NCBI GenBank assembly: GCA_000320545.1
Contig: ADNK01001824.1
Location: 2,501 to 32,500, forward strand
From: Bigelowiella natans CCMP2755
Taxonomy: Eukaryota > Cercozoa > Chlorarachniophyceae
Direction: 5' to 3'
DNA length: 30,000 nt
The notes beneath the pieces are model-generated. The model saw only the letters and a list, made by a program, of their open reading frames with translations, searched no databases and had not been told where the DNA came from. Positions 10,514 through 21,111 of this stretch are shown piece by piece; the first letter of the stretch is position 1, and each line of letters begins with the position of its first letter. The translations under genes and the position numbers were made by a program.

Positions 10514-11471
10514 ATACTGCATAATTTGTGTGCTGTGTGCTGTGTGTGTGTGTGTGTGTCCTCTGTTCGTCTTCCCATCCACCCTCCTTCTCCTCCTCCT
10601 CCATCACTACCTCGGGTTTGATGTCAGTGTGGATCAGAGAGTGATGGTGGCAAAAACGCACACCATGCAACAACTGCGCCGCAAAATGCTGAACGTGAAC
10701 CTGATCGGTACACAACAAGGAGCTGAATATTTAAGCGGCGGGCAGGGGGGGAGGGGCTTATAGTGTTAAGGCGGCGTAGCAAACTAAAATGAAAGCATCC
10801 ACCACAGCAAATTAGTAGCAGCGCGCGTGATGGCGAGAAGAAGACAACATACCATGTGAAACCCTCTATATCTGTTGTCTCTGATAAAGCGGTGAAGGTC
10901 CCTGGAAACACAACAACAACACCATCGCGCATAGTCCGCAATCACGGTATGATTTGTGATAATATGTCCGCACAGCAACCGCTCATTTTAGATTCATGGA
11001 TTGGCTGAATTATTCGGAGCAGCAGCAGCAGCAGTGCGAAGAATCATACACACACACACACACACCTTCCCAGTCGTTCAAAAACGATACCAATGTGCCG
11101 TTTTCCCTTGTGTGTCATCTCGAAGGCATTGTAGAGACGAACGCACCGGCATTCCCTGTTGTTGTTGTTGTTATTGTTGTTGTTGTTGTTATTGGCTTTC
11201 GTCAAAAGCAGGCGGTGATGGGCTGGGTTTCGTGACCGAAGAATCGAAGACAAATAACGGCGTAGTAGGCTATTATTCTTCAACATTGTGCTTAAGATAC
11301 TACAACCAACCACTACTACCGCTACCTCTTAGGGTCTAGCTCTGAGATTCGACGAAGAATTTCCACCTGAGGAAGGAAACACCATGACAAAACTTTACTC
11401 AATTTTATCGATACGCATGCCCTATTTTGGGTCTTCTTTTTTCAGGATATACGCCTACATGATATCATCAC

Positions 11472-11503
<32 letters not shown>

Positions 11504-12574
11504 CCACCACCACCACCATCGCTGATGATAAAGCGTTCTTTCCTACATTATTGCATGTTATTCGTACAATCGATCTCATGGGGTGAATATTTCAGCAAGC
11601 GTGTTCCTATCTTAGCTTCGAACAGCATCGTCTATATTTATATATGTATATCATGCTTGCCACTCTCTCCTCTCCCGTGCTCAGTGACGACCTCACGGTA
11701 AGCCGCGTCCAAGTAGCGGCGCTCGGAACGAATGACCTGGGCGGAGGCACAAATTCGGTGTTTATGATGGCTTGCATGCTCCATGCTGCAAAATGAGGGT
11801 GAAGCAAGAGGAGATCAACCAGTAACCTTAAGGGCGATGTTGCGGTTGTATTTGGTATCGATCGTGTCCAAAACCGTTCCGAACGTACCTAAAATATATA
11901 GAGATTGGGACAGGCGCACGTGCTTCCAAACTATCTTTTTCATTCGCTCTATATATTGTTGTCGGTGTCGGTGTGGCTTTTCCCTAGCTTCCAGAGGAGC
12001 GCCTGGGGGCTGCTGCTGCTGCTGCTACTCGAAATCTATAATACTGCATGAGGATTGCCCCGACATGGTTCTTCAGCCATGACAAAACCAACCTTGGCCT
12101 TTCACTCCAAGAACACGGTATCTACCGCACAGGAGCTCACCTTTGGATCCAAACAACGAACAAGTGCGAATAGTTAAAACGTGCTGCTTTTGCCGTTATT
12201 GCTGGCCTGTGTGTTACTGCTGCTGTTTGCGATGATTGTGGCATTACTACCAGGGGCGACGGAAATATAGCTTTCTGCCGAACTCTCTACCTTGTCCTGT
12301 GAAAGAACGAACGTGCAACAACAACAACAGCATCACATACTCAGAGACCGAGAGTACACAATCTGATTTAACTGCGTTGAGGGAGCAGACCTTCTTTCGT
12401 GGTGGTTGTTTGATAGGCGCCTGGATTGCAGCGCGGTATGGCCTCTTTTCTGCCCCCCCCCCTGGGGCTGCTGTGACGTAGTGATGGACACGTTGCGATG
12501 CAGCATGGTTTGTAGTCGATGCTATGGGGCGAAGAGGACGATGGGGAGGATTTAGCTGCTGCTGCTGCTGCTGT
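7571..12574 (-). CDS. LAMMER/CLK-type dual-specificity protein kinase with homopolymer-rich C-terminal tail (5' end unresolved)
   Basis: Fifteen exons join in phase: 12140-12093, 11888-11827, 11736-11692, 11366-11326, 11155-11066, 10901-10853, 10700-10611, 10458-10377, 10261-10189, 10042-10008, 9831-9746, 9530-9413, 9012-8936, 8771-8706 and 8446-7571 (stop TAG). They encode about 611 aa. LAMMER kinases phosphorylate SR splicing factors in the nucleus. Landmarks in order: Gly loop GQGTFGTV, Lys of NIALK, YREVEIL (helix C), [10 protein letters not shown] catalytic loop, [30 protein letters not shown], and the family signature [10 protein letters not shown] (classic form EHLAMMERIL). After [13 protein letters not shown] comes a tail of about 265 residues of Ala, His, Thr, Gln, Ser, Asn and Asp runs, instead of the usual stop soon after the domain. 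An upstream exon 12574-12391 (frame ending TTTTKE) fits in phase. A basic ATG frame at 13592-13266 may be the true N-terminus, but the link is unresolved. Confidence 0.92.
7574..8375 (-). repeat. Trinucleotide-repeat block coding the kinase tail
   Basis: On the coding strand, runs of GCA/CAG, CAT/CAC, ACA, AGC, CAA/CAG and GAC codons give poly-Ala (about 15 in a row), poly-His (9), poly-Thr, poly-Gln, poly-Ser and a terminal poly-Asp just before the stop. Both strands stay open in several frames across this block, as expected of triplet repeats. Confidence 0.9.
8510..8665. repeat. (CT)n and (CA)n(GA)n microsatellites in a kinase-gene intron
   Basis: Two dinucleotide blocks (CT at about 8510-8544; CA then GA at about 8618-8664) lie in the 259-bp intron 8705-8447. 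Confidence 0.9.
9565..9740. repeat. (AGG)n, (CT)n and (ATC)n repeats in a kinase-gene intron
   Basis: Intron 9745-9531 is largely made of three simple repeats. On the kinase's sense strand the AGG block reads as (CCT)n and lies just upstream of the 3' splice site at 9531, where it can serve as the polypyrimidine tract. Confidence 0.85.
10478..10560. repeat. (GT)n microsatellites in a kinase-gene intron
   Basis: Two GT blocks (about 10477-10511 and 10543-10558) lie within intron 10610-10459; on the sense strand they are CA repeats. Confidence 0.9.
11466..11520. repeat. (CAT)n(CAC)n repeat in a kinase-gene intron
   Basis: This triplet run lies inside the 325-bp intron 11691-11367, not in an exon, so unlike the tail repeats it is not translated. 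Confidence 0.85.
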
Positions 12575-13592
12575 CTAGGCTTCGGATAATAGGGGGCGGA
12601 GTTCGCCGTTTGCACACCAGATGTGTGGGTATTCCGAGAGCCTTGATGGTGGTTGTATTTTGAACACAAAGGAGGTCAATTCGCGTGTCTAGGAACACAT
12701 GTATGACATGCACGATTGATGATGAGAATGACAACCTGGATGTCCATTCGCTGTACGTGCTGCCTCCTCGCGGTTCCAGCAACCAGCGCGAAGGCGGTAA
12801 ACACGTGCGCGGTCCCGCGAAGTAGAGTTCGCGTTCAGGCTTCGAAGTATTGCGCAAGGGAGCCGCATGCCTAGTGTGAGCGTTCAAACCAAATGACGAT
12901 ATGTATATATACCAGGAGGACATTTGACGACCAACGTCTCTCTCCCTATCATGAAGTGGATCTATGATCCCCCCCCCCTACGGGTGTATCATAGTAGCTG
13001 GAGATTACCTGTTGAAGGAGCACCGCGATATTCGCCACATCGGACACCGCGTACCTCCCCGCTAAATTTGATTTGAGCTGTTGGGGCTCTATGACCAATT
13101 TCCCCTTGAGCGTATCCCTCTTTTAGTGAAGATACGACGCATAGAACCCAGGCAGTAAACAGGCCTGTGGCCAGCCCCATTCTAATTTGGAGTGGATGGT
13201 CCTCATACATCCAAACTGCTGCGACCCTCCCACCTTGCCACAGTCTATCACAGGGTGCACAACCACTATAAAACAGTCTTCGAACGTTCACGGGGTCCGA
13301 CAAGGGAATCCTCGTGGCATCTCCTCCTGGGGGAGGGAGCTTGGGTTGCTGCTTTGGAATGAATTTTCGCGCGTTTCTGTTGCGACAACGGCGGTTTGGC
13401 GATCACATGTCGTAACGCTGTGTGTTTATTATATGCGACAACAATATGACTCGTCGCACTGGTAAAACTTGTATTTGGCAAAGGCTTTCGCGCAAAAATC
13501 CCTCCTTCTCTCGGCCCCCCCCTCCCTTTGTGGCGACACTCCCTCCTCCTTTCGAAGTGATATTTTTGTACGAGTTCATAGTGACTATCCAT
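12575..13592 (-). other. Probable but unresolved 5' exons of the LAMMER kinase gene
   Basis: LAMMER kinases usually have a basic, disordered N-terminus,  so exons are expected here. A minus-strand frame opens with ATG at 13592 and runs 108 codons to 13266 (begins MDSHYELVQKYHFERRR, rich in Arg, Lys, Ser). Two other open stretches exist: 13303-12989, with a good gtaatc donor near 13009, and 12889-12730, which starts after an ACACTAG acceptor. I could not join these into one frame, so no exon is asserted. A Gln/Pro-rich frame competing with the 12574-12391 exon is open from about 12669 to 12247. Confidence 0.35.
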
Positions 13593-13779
13593 TCTGGTGT
13601 ATATGAGCTAGCTTTGCTGTATTTGCCACACCCTGCTCTGCTGAGATCTTATCCGCTCTTCGGAATTGAAAAGGAACGTTAATTTTTACCAAGCGGCGGA
13701 GAATAAGCTAGAATCATTGTCATCATCATGATCCAATCTTCTGTTCCCCGTGATTGACTAACGTTCACTAAATAAGGTG
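13593..13779. promoter_or_regulatory. Short divergent promoter region
   Basis: If the kinase gene begins at the ATG at 13592, only 187 bp separate it from the plus-strand coiled-coil gene starting at 13780. An in-frame stop at 13759 precedes the latter ATG, which supports that start or a splice just before it (the ATG is preceded by AAGGTG). Confidence 0.35.
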
Positions 13780-15575
13780 ATGAGATCACGTACAGGCCTC
13801 AGGCCCCACGACAGCAAATGCAAGGAAGAACTCGCCTACCTGAAATTTGGAGAGGTTTCTTCATATCCCTCCTATGCATTTCATCTATTGACAAGCTGTT
13901 TTTCCAAAGGCCAACTTGTTGCGACCACCTCTCTCGCTTCTAAACGGGGCCAGACATGTTCCTCAAGAACCAGAGTAAGTCTTAATATGATGTTGTAGGA
14001 AATTCGATATGATGGGCCTAACGCACGATTCATGTCTTATGCAGCGATTGCATTCCAATTTCCGATTCCGTTCGAAAAATCAATGGCTTCGTAAATGTGT
14101 CCGTAGGATCGGTACGTGTAATTGATGACATACATGCACTAATGGCAACTCAACAACGTAGTGATGTTCATTTAAAGTTACCGAAAATTATTGTACTTAG
14201 ATTCAGCATAGCGTCATACCTGAGGGTTTCCTCGATACGTCCGAACCCCGTGACAATCCCAAACTAGCAATCCAGGTATCCTTCACGGATGTTGTCTCTG
14301 GCGTAGCCCACCAGTCATGTAAATTCGCAATGTTTTCACCAATGCTTGCAGGAACATGCTTATTCAATGCAAGAAATGAATAAGAAGTTAAAAAGCATAA
14401 AAGAATACAAGCTGAGATTGTTTCAAGACAGAACGCAGAGTCGCGTGAAGAGCTTAGTGACTCGCAAGGTCGACAACAAAAGTCATGCCATCTTCGAGGG
14501 AGTAGCAGAGAAACTATTTGAAGCTGGATATAGCCACAATGCTAAAACTTTTACAACGTTGTTGTTGTAATTCTGACTAATTAAAAAGGAGGAGGCTGAG
14601 CAAAGGAAGCTTAAGGAGCTAAAGAGCAAGATAGGGCGAGTGCTTGGATCGTGCAAACTCTACTCGAATGTGACGGCTAACTGCAACTTGATCCAAAGAA
14701 AGACCTGTCAATGTGCACATATATTCATGTTTTTGGTCTGCTACTACTACTACTACTACTACTACTACTGTGATAACAGCACAAAACTGCTTCCCGAGCG
14801 TCACCATTGATGCTAAGGGCGCAACAAGTAAGCATCGTAACTGTGTGTTGGAAAACGCTATATCCTGTACCGAGGTGATCTTGAGATGACGCCTTTAAAA
14901 AAAAAACAAAAAAGGTGCGAGCGGGCCTGGAGAAAGCCTATTCCAAGTTAGGGGTAAGAACCTCCTTCCTTCAACGGGGACTTTGTTTGAGTTGCTTCCA
15001 TTAATTAGGTGCTTAGCACTGACAAAGTAGCCGCAGGAGCGGTTGCTAAGAGCAAGAAACTTATCGTATCTACGCGACTGACCGAGAAAAAGGTCTCTCT
15101 CCGGGGAAAGTTGGACGAGAATCTCCAGTGAGCAGACCTGTTTGCCCTCACAAATGGCTCGTAAGTTAAGCCGCCTTTCTGTATCATCTGTGCATAGGTA
15201 CACGCCTCCATTGCCGTTTTGGGATCGAGGAATCTCTTCAACCAGCAGATTAACGAGGGACGAGGTTTGGGAATCCGAATTCTTGAACACCTCAGCATCC
15301 TAATGGCAGCTGCCTGTGCGACCAATACTCAGGAGGCGGAGTTGCTCTTTGAGATGCGCCGCATTAAAATGGAAGACGAGCGCAAGGCAGTGCACGAAAA
15401 AAGGTGTGGATGGTATAGGAGCTTGGTTTGGAACAGCCATGGTTGACCGTGCGTGCTCTGCTTTATGATCACAGAGGCGGTCCCAACGATTTCGTCAAGT
15501 CTCTCCAGAGCAAGGCAGCAGTGTTTGACAAATCGTGAACAACATATCCTCAAAATAATAATAATACCTCGGGAT

Positions 15576-15610
<35 letters not shown>

Positions 15611-15611
15611 A

Positions 15612-15660
<49 letters not shown>

Positions 15661-16357
15661 GACGTCCTTAGGCCAAGAAGCACCAGGATGCTACAGAAAT
15701 GCTCGTTATGAGACCGGACGACGAGGACATGATGGTATTAATATTTGACTACTGAGTAAACCGAGAACAGACCCTCCATTGAAAGCATCATTATTTTTGC
15801 ATCATCATCGTCAAGCAGCTTCCGCCATCCCGTGAATACGAGATGAACTCTCCAACAAATCCGCTACCGTCGAAGGAGAAGAAGAAGGTGAGGAGAATCT
15901 AGTGGACCTGATGGCCAAGCTTCCTTGCTATTATTCATTATGACCCTTCTTTTCAACAAAGGAGAAAAAACGAAGACAGCGCAAAGAAGCCTCGAAACGG
16001 TGGGGAAAACGGCAGCAGCACCCAGAGCTCCACTAGCACTTTTCAATTCAGACGTCATTTTTTTGCTAAGGTTCAATAAGGCAATGAAGAGAGAATTGAA
16101 AGAAGAGCTCAAGCGAAAGGGCATCGCTATACCTGCCCCGTGCAGCTGCAAAGGCGTCTCCTTCTTCGTAAGAGATTTCTCGACAGATTGTTTAAAAAAA
16201 AGATCCGTATTATATCCTCAAATGGATCTCACGATAGTTCTTCGCTTACGCCATTGCCTTTGTTTCCTCTCAGGACCCAGTAACCCAGAAGCTGCACAAA
16301 AACAACTGCCCTTTCTATAACAACCCCAAGGGGTATGTTGGCTTTGTTAACCAATAA
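13780..16357 (+). CDS. Coiled-coil protein with C-terminal Cys motif, 16 exons
   Basis: Sixteen exons join in phase to 405 aa: 13780-13854, 13910-13974, 14045-14111, 14207-14275, 14352-14468, 14589-14639, 14780-14827, 14915-14953, 15009-15092, 15198-15403, 15475-15520, 15672-15734, 15819-15887, 15962-15999, 16071-16167 and 16274-16357 (stop TAA). All but one exon are under 120 bp. The protein is helical and charged: coiled-coil-like segments around 100-160 (QEMNKKLKSIKEYKLRLF, EEAEQRKLKELKSKIG) and 230-270 (EAELLFEMRRIKMEDERKAV), then a Lys-rich stretch (KEKKKEKKRRQRKEASKRF). It ends with a compact Cys element: PCSCKG (Cys370, Cys372) and NNCPFYNNPKGYVGF (Cys390). That ending recalls short Cys/Phe C-termini in some ciliary coiled-coil proteins, but I cannot name the family. 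The 15520 donor (gtgttt) and the 14639 donor (gtgctt) are the weakest junctions. Confidence 0.72.
15580..15656. repeat. Two (TA)n microsatellites in an intron
   Basis: TA runs (about 15579-15606 and 15618-15656) fill most of intron 15521-15671 of the coiled-coil gene. Confidence 0.95.
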
Positions 16358-17875
16358 GAACGTACACAGTAATCATGCATAGGATGACCATCGCCCAATT
16401 TACACACAATAGGTACAATGTAGCGTTCATTCAGTTGGTCAAGGGGTTGAATGTAAGTGCAGCAATAGTGAAATCCCTTGAGTAGCATCCGTAAGAAGAG
16501 CTAACAAGGTTGACGAAGACCTCCAGTTCTACACAGTAATGCTGCGAAGTATTCTATTTACGACTATTGCGCAGAGCAATTCGTGTTTTAGTGCATTCAA
16601 TGTGTAGAATGATGGTTCGGAGATTCAGTGTATGCTTTTTGCTGATACGGCTTCCATGAAAAGGAAGCTGCACCATACCTTGGGTTTAGGAAAAGCAGAA
16701 AGGCGCATACATTTTCCCCAAAATTCCTCGTAGCATGTATTGCTTAGTGTATTCTAGGTGTTGTCTCGTGTACTCCAATTTGCATGCTGCACACTGGCAA
16801 GCAAAGAATAGCAGGCATCGAGTCCAGTGCGATCATGAGACGGATGTAATGAATTGATTAAATCTTTTCAATGGTCATCCTAATGTAGCTGTGCAATGCA
16901 GCGGCTACAGCGCTAATGTTGTGTCTATTTGTCTCCATTGTCGTCACATGTTTCATGCATGTAGAAGCATGTTCTCTAGTTCCCGAATGCTAGCATGGCA
17001 AAGTGATCCATGTCCTTCAATTTGCCACATGTGTTGCATGTATGTAGCGTCTTTTTCTTCGCACTATCCGCGAGACAACATGAAAGAGCAAAGGTTGCCA
17101 GCGCCGCAAATGGCTCTCATCCAGGTGATGGCGATTGTTTAGTAATTTGCTCACATTGATGCCCCATGTGGGAGACATGTAGCATGCTGCATGGGGAGAA
17201 AGCCAAGCTGTCTAGCTGTGCGATCATGTCTCGCGATGTGCTGTTTAATCGCAAAACATAGCAGATAGCAGCAAAAGCGTTGCACTCATGTTCAACGCTA
17301 TCGCTTTCACACGCGAGCGCAGTCCTCTATACCTCCGCGTGCATTATCTAGCTTCTATAATTGTTACAATACTAGAATAAATGATATGTTTCCTTGAGCT
17401 TACATTATACATGCGTGATGTGCGATTATGCAGCTGCGAGCTCTAGGCCGTTCTTATTAAATGTTTCATAGTTTTAAATTGTGACTGTCGTATATATTAT
17501 TCAAATCTGAGCTAATCATCCACCCAAAGCATGTCATCGCTTCTCAGATGGTGCATGTAACAAGAACTGCACATTCTGAATATTACTGAGCAATTCTAAC
17601 CAGCAGAGCGAATTTTTGTCCCAGTCGTAACTCGCCGTCCGTACAATTATCACAGAGTCTTTATTTATATAGTCTATCGTTTCCATTTCTTTTCATTCGG
17701 AGCCATATTGTGTATCAATTTCATTGTATCGTCTTTTTAAATTTGATCGTCTTTTTGTCGAAGACGAGCTCGAGGCAGTCGCGCAGTCGGTTTTCTCCTC
17801 ACTGGTACCTCCTGCATTCGATGGTGAATCCCTGACGAATTAGCGACTTTAGTGGTGCGACATGTACTTCGTGTG
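16358..17875. other. Convergent intergenic region with inverted repeat pair
   Basis: The coiled-coil and SAP-MATH-BTB genes end towards each other. No coding frame longer than about 80 codons looks real. AGGATGACCAT at 16381-16391 recurs inverted at 16871-16881, and the second copy belongs to a longer repeat (16841-16889) that matches 7084-7130 in opposite orientation. The stretch otherwise has the same GCATG/CACATG word texture as the other intergenic spaces. Confidence 0.6.
16841..16889 (-). repeat. Dispersed repeat copy (partner at 7084-7130)
   Basis: Read on the minus strand, this matches the plus strand at 7084-7130. The shared core is AGGATGACCATTGAA, followed after a variable A/T-rich stretch by ATTACATCCGTC. 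Similarity continues more weakly on the other side towards a shared GGCTACAGCGCT word. A third partial copy starts at 16381. Confidence 0.6.
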
Positions 17876-19074
17876 TCACCGGATCTTGTTTGAATATCTT
17901 ACATGGCAGGTACACTGTTGTGTGAGTAACCTTGGCGGGGCCATGTAGAGGAGTAACTCCTTCGTGAGAGATACGTTACTACCAGCGAACCGTTCAAATG
18001 ATTTTTGCGACGTGATCTCCTCAGCTTCCTGTGTACAACAATTTCGATAATAATAATAAGAAGAAGAATGATAAAACGTCTTAATCTTTCTGATGGTCTA
18101 AATGTGGGTAACAGGTAACACGCTCTTACTACGACTACTGCTGCTGCTGCTGCTGCTCACATTCGCGAAGAGCTTCATGCACATTTTCTTCAAAGACACA
18201 GCTTCCGGTATGTGCGAGAGCCTAGTTTGAGACACACAACAACGCATGCCAGTTGTCGCTCATCTTCCCCAACTCATCAAAGGGTGGTGAAATGTATCTG
18301 TTTGCGGGTGTAAACGAAGAGCTTTGTTTTCACAACAGGAGCAGGATTATCATTGGGTTTCGGGTGTTGGTTGAACGAGTACTTGTGCGCAGTTTGCATG
18401 ATATCCAGGACGTTCTCTGCGTTCAGTTTTCTCCCCAAAGTCTGAGGACAGAAGAACATCCAGTCGATCATCGTTCAGAGCATTTTCGGTTAATGAAGCG
18501 TATTTTTTTCCCCTCGGCAATGCCATGTACTACCGTCCTTTCCTCCCTCCCCCACGTCGCAGAATACAATACTGCGAAGATTACTACCTGCATGCATAGG
18601 ATGGAAAGTCTCTTGATCTGGTACTCGTCCTAATCATTAGAAGAGACGAGAGAGCTTTGAAAAAAGAAGAAAAAAAACTCACGACGCTGCTGCTTCGACT
18701 AACAATGCGCTATTACCGCGGCCAGCAAGAGTTTTATCTCATCGTACTCTTCAGGGAGCTCTTCCGTGTAGATGTACTTTATTAACAGTGTGAGAACCTA
18801 GCAGAGAGACGTGAGTGAGTCATGGGAGAAAGAGCCGTCGTCGTCGCAGAAGGAACATCATGCTGTAAACGGGGGAGAGGAATAGAGCACGTGGTACCTC
18901 CGGCTCGAGCCCTCCAATCTCAACTGCGTTGTCCAAGCTCTCGCGCATCTTATGCTGATTGGTGTTCATTGAGAAAGATATGGGAAAACAACACGAATAA
19001 ACTCACACGGCAGTTCTCATATATACCGCGATTAAGTATCATTTCATCATTACTGCCATCATCATCACCATCAC

Positions 19075-19107
<33 letters not shown>

Positions 19108-19387
19108 TATCACAAACTCGGTTGCTATCTTTATCAGATGGCACACTAAGATATCGTCGTTATATTCCTTCTTCTCGTACATTGAACATCGCCGCAAAGA
19201 CTTCCGATGAGCTAGCGAGGATTGCCTTATGAGCTTCTATTTCGACATCCTGGATGTGATGCCAATTAACCAATTTGACCTCAATCAACCAGGTAAGGAA
19301 GTTGGAAGGGGGAGGGGGGGAGATAAAATGCCCACCTCTCTTTCTCTTTTCCCTCTCCCCCTCCCCCCCCCTGGATCCCCCGCCACG

Positions 19388-19443
<56 letters not shown>

Positions 19444-19616
19444 TCTCCTCATCGGAATAAATGACCACCTACCTGGCATTTCAGTGTGACATCGGTGTGT
19501 ATCTTCTCGTTCAGCATCCTCTCGTTTCGTGACTGTTGGCATGATAGCGATGATGAGAATCAATGGATGTTAATATACGCACAACATTTTCTTCTTCCCC
19601 TACCCCTCTCTCTTCT

Positions 19617-19669
<53 letters not shown>

Positions 19670-21111
19670 TATTCTGCTTTCCCTCTAACCCCCTCCCGAC
19701 CAAGGAGTGAATACGAGTGACTACACTACCTTCAATTCTGGCTTGGGGGCGGTGGGAATGGCCGCTAGCACTTTCGAACATGTATGCTTGATGTCGTTAT
19801 ATATGTGAAGCTTCACCTTTGATTGACAATAAAGAAACAATAAATCGTTGCGCAAACGTTGCATGAAAGCAAAGATGAATCGAGTTTGTTAACTGTTATT
19901 TTGTCATCATTTGGGACTCAAGCCACCATAAAATACCTTAATTTCAATCTTTCCATTGATCACATGGTTTTGCTTGAGCTGAGAAGCAATATAATCACGC
20001 ATCTCCGTGTCACAATGACAACACGCAAAAGAAATGTTTCCCAGGCTCATCGTAATATAATATCATAAATATGAGTTCGCTCTGTGACAAGAATAACCGC
20101 TTTAGGATGAGAATCATCGAATGGCTACATTCACCAGATAGTAGCTTGAAATGATACATGATCATATTACTACTTTGGATATGATTGGACAACCTGTGAA
20201 ACCTTCTTCCAGCAACGCCAGCCCCACCCGCGGCTCCAACCACCGTCGTAATAGCTGAGGAATCACATCCAGATGCGACCGTGCAAAGGTCAGAAATGCT
20301 GGCCTGCTATTTTCTAGTATTCATGCCGCCAATTATTGAAGTGACAATTAACTATATTCTCTCCTACCCTGCATCTTGGTCAAGCTTCCACTCCAGTGTT
20401 TTGCTCGACTGTGACAATAATGAAAATAAAACAAGAGTAAAGAAGAAGATCATATTCATTCCAACCAACGAAATGAAAACAACAGAGGAAAGCGCCGACT
20501 GCAAATTCAGATACTTTCATATACAGGCTGTAGCTTGCTTTCGCAGAATCGTGGCCATAGACGTAAAAGGAGAGGAATTTGTCTTCCTGCAAGTATCAAG
20601 AAACAGCATTAGATGAAGGCAGAAAGGCCCAGGGGGGGATACTCCACAACCTTAAATTTCTCCACATAGCAACCCCAATCATGAGACATTATCTTGCATG
20701 GCGCTGACTCCAGCATCTCGCCATTATCCTGGAAAAAAACATTCAACTTTCCTCACTCCAAGAGAGACAGAAATAAGCGACAGCGGGGCAGAAAGATGTG
20801 TGAAGTTGAGGCATCGCGTTCGTGCAAACTCAATTAGTGAATTTGAAACTATGTGGCTTGACTAGGACCTCTCCATCCTGTGACTGTTTAATCTGCTCGA
20901 GAACATGCCAATCAATCTCCCATCGTATCTCATGTAAGGTGCTCGTGCGCGTGGTGGTCAATTCGAAGGTTTCGTTGCTTGTGTTTATTCGATCCTTCTG
21001 CCGCGCTTCATTGAGTCTTCTGAGAAGCTCTTCCTTTCTGCCCTTCGTATTTAAGCCTCTTTCACCGAGTTCTTTCCGCAAGTCGAGAACTGACATTGAG
21101 TCGATGTCCAT
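17876..21111 (-). CDS. SAP-MATH-BTB protein, SPOP/BPM-like candidate CUL3 substrate adaptor
   Basis: Fourteen exons join in phase to 428 aa: 21111-20869, 20728-20651, 20586-20515, 20303-20194, 20045-19937, 19816-19730, 19532-19473, 19249-19181, 18954-18898, 18797-18717, 18629-18588, 18441-18377, 18221-18161 and 18028-17876 (stop TGA). Residues 6-40 form a SAP motif (LDLRKELGERGLNTKGRKEE), a DNA/chromatin-binding helix pair. About 60-205 is a MATH domain (IRWEIDW; GEMLESAP; DKFLSFYVYGHDS; ending NGKIEIK). About 241-335 is a BTB domain (NEKIHTDVTLKC, EIEAHKAILASSSEVFAAMF, LTLLIKYIYTEELPEEYDEI). About 336-378 looks like the SPOP 3-box/BACK helices (AENVLDIMQTAHKYS, LKKMCMKLFAN). SPOP-type proteins use MATH to bind substrates and BTB to bind cullin-3. 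The N-terminal SAP domain is not part of the usual SPOP or plant BPM layout. The 20045 acceptor (gatgag) is the least typical junction. Confidence 0.88.
19050..19110. repeat. (CAT)n repeat in a MATH-BTB gene intron
   Basis: This triplet run lies inside intron 19180-18955; it is (ATG)n on the sense strand and untranslated. Confidence 0.9.
19388..19442. repeat. (CT)n(TA)n compound microsatellite in an intron
   Basis: Adjacent CT and TA runs lie within intron 19472-19250 of the SAP-MATH-BTB gene. Confidence 0.95.
19618..19671. repeat. (CT)n microsatellite in an intron
   Basis: A long CT run, broken twice by an extra T, lies within intron 19729-19533. Confidence 0.95.

Noticed and set aside
12291-12296. 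6-nt microexon (GACAAG) between two apparent introns of the kinase gene
   Set aside because: It is flanked by plausible AG and GT and keeps phase, but direct joining of 12391 to 12140 gives the same frame more simply.
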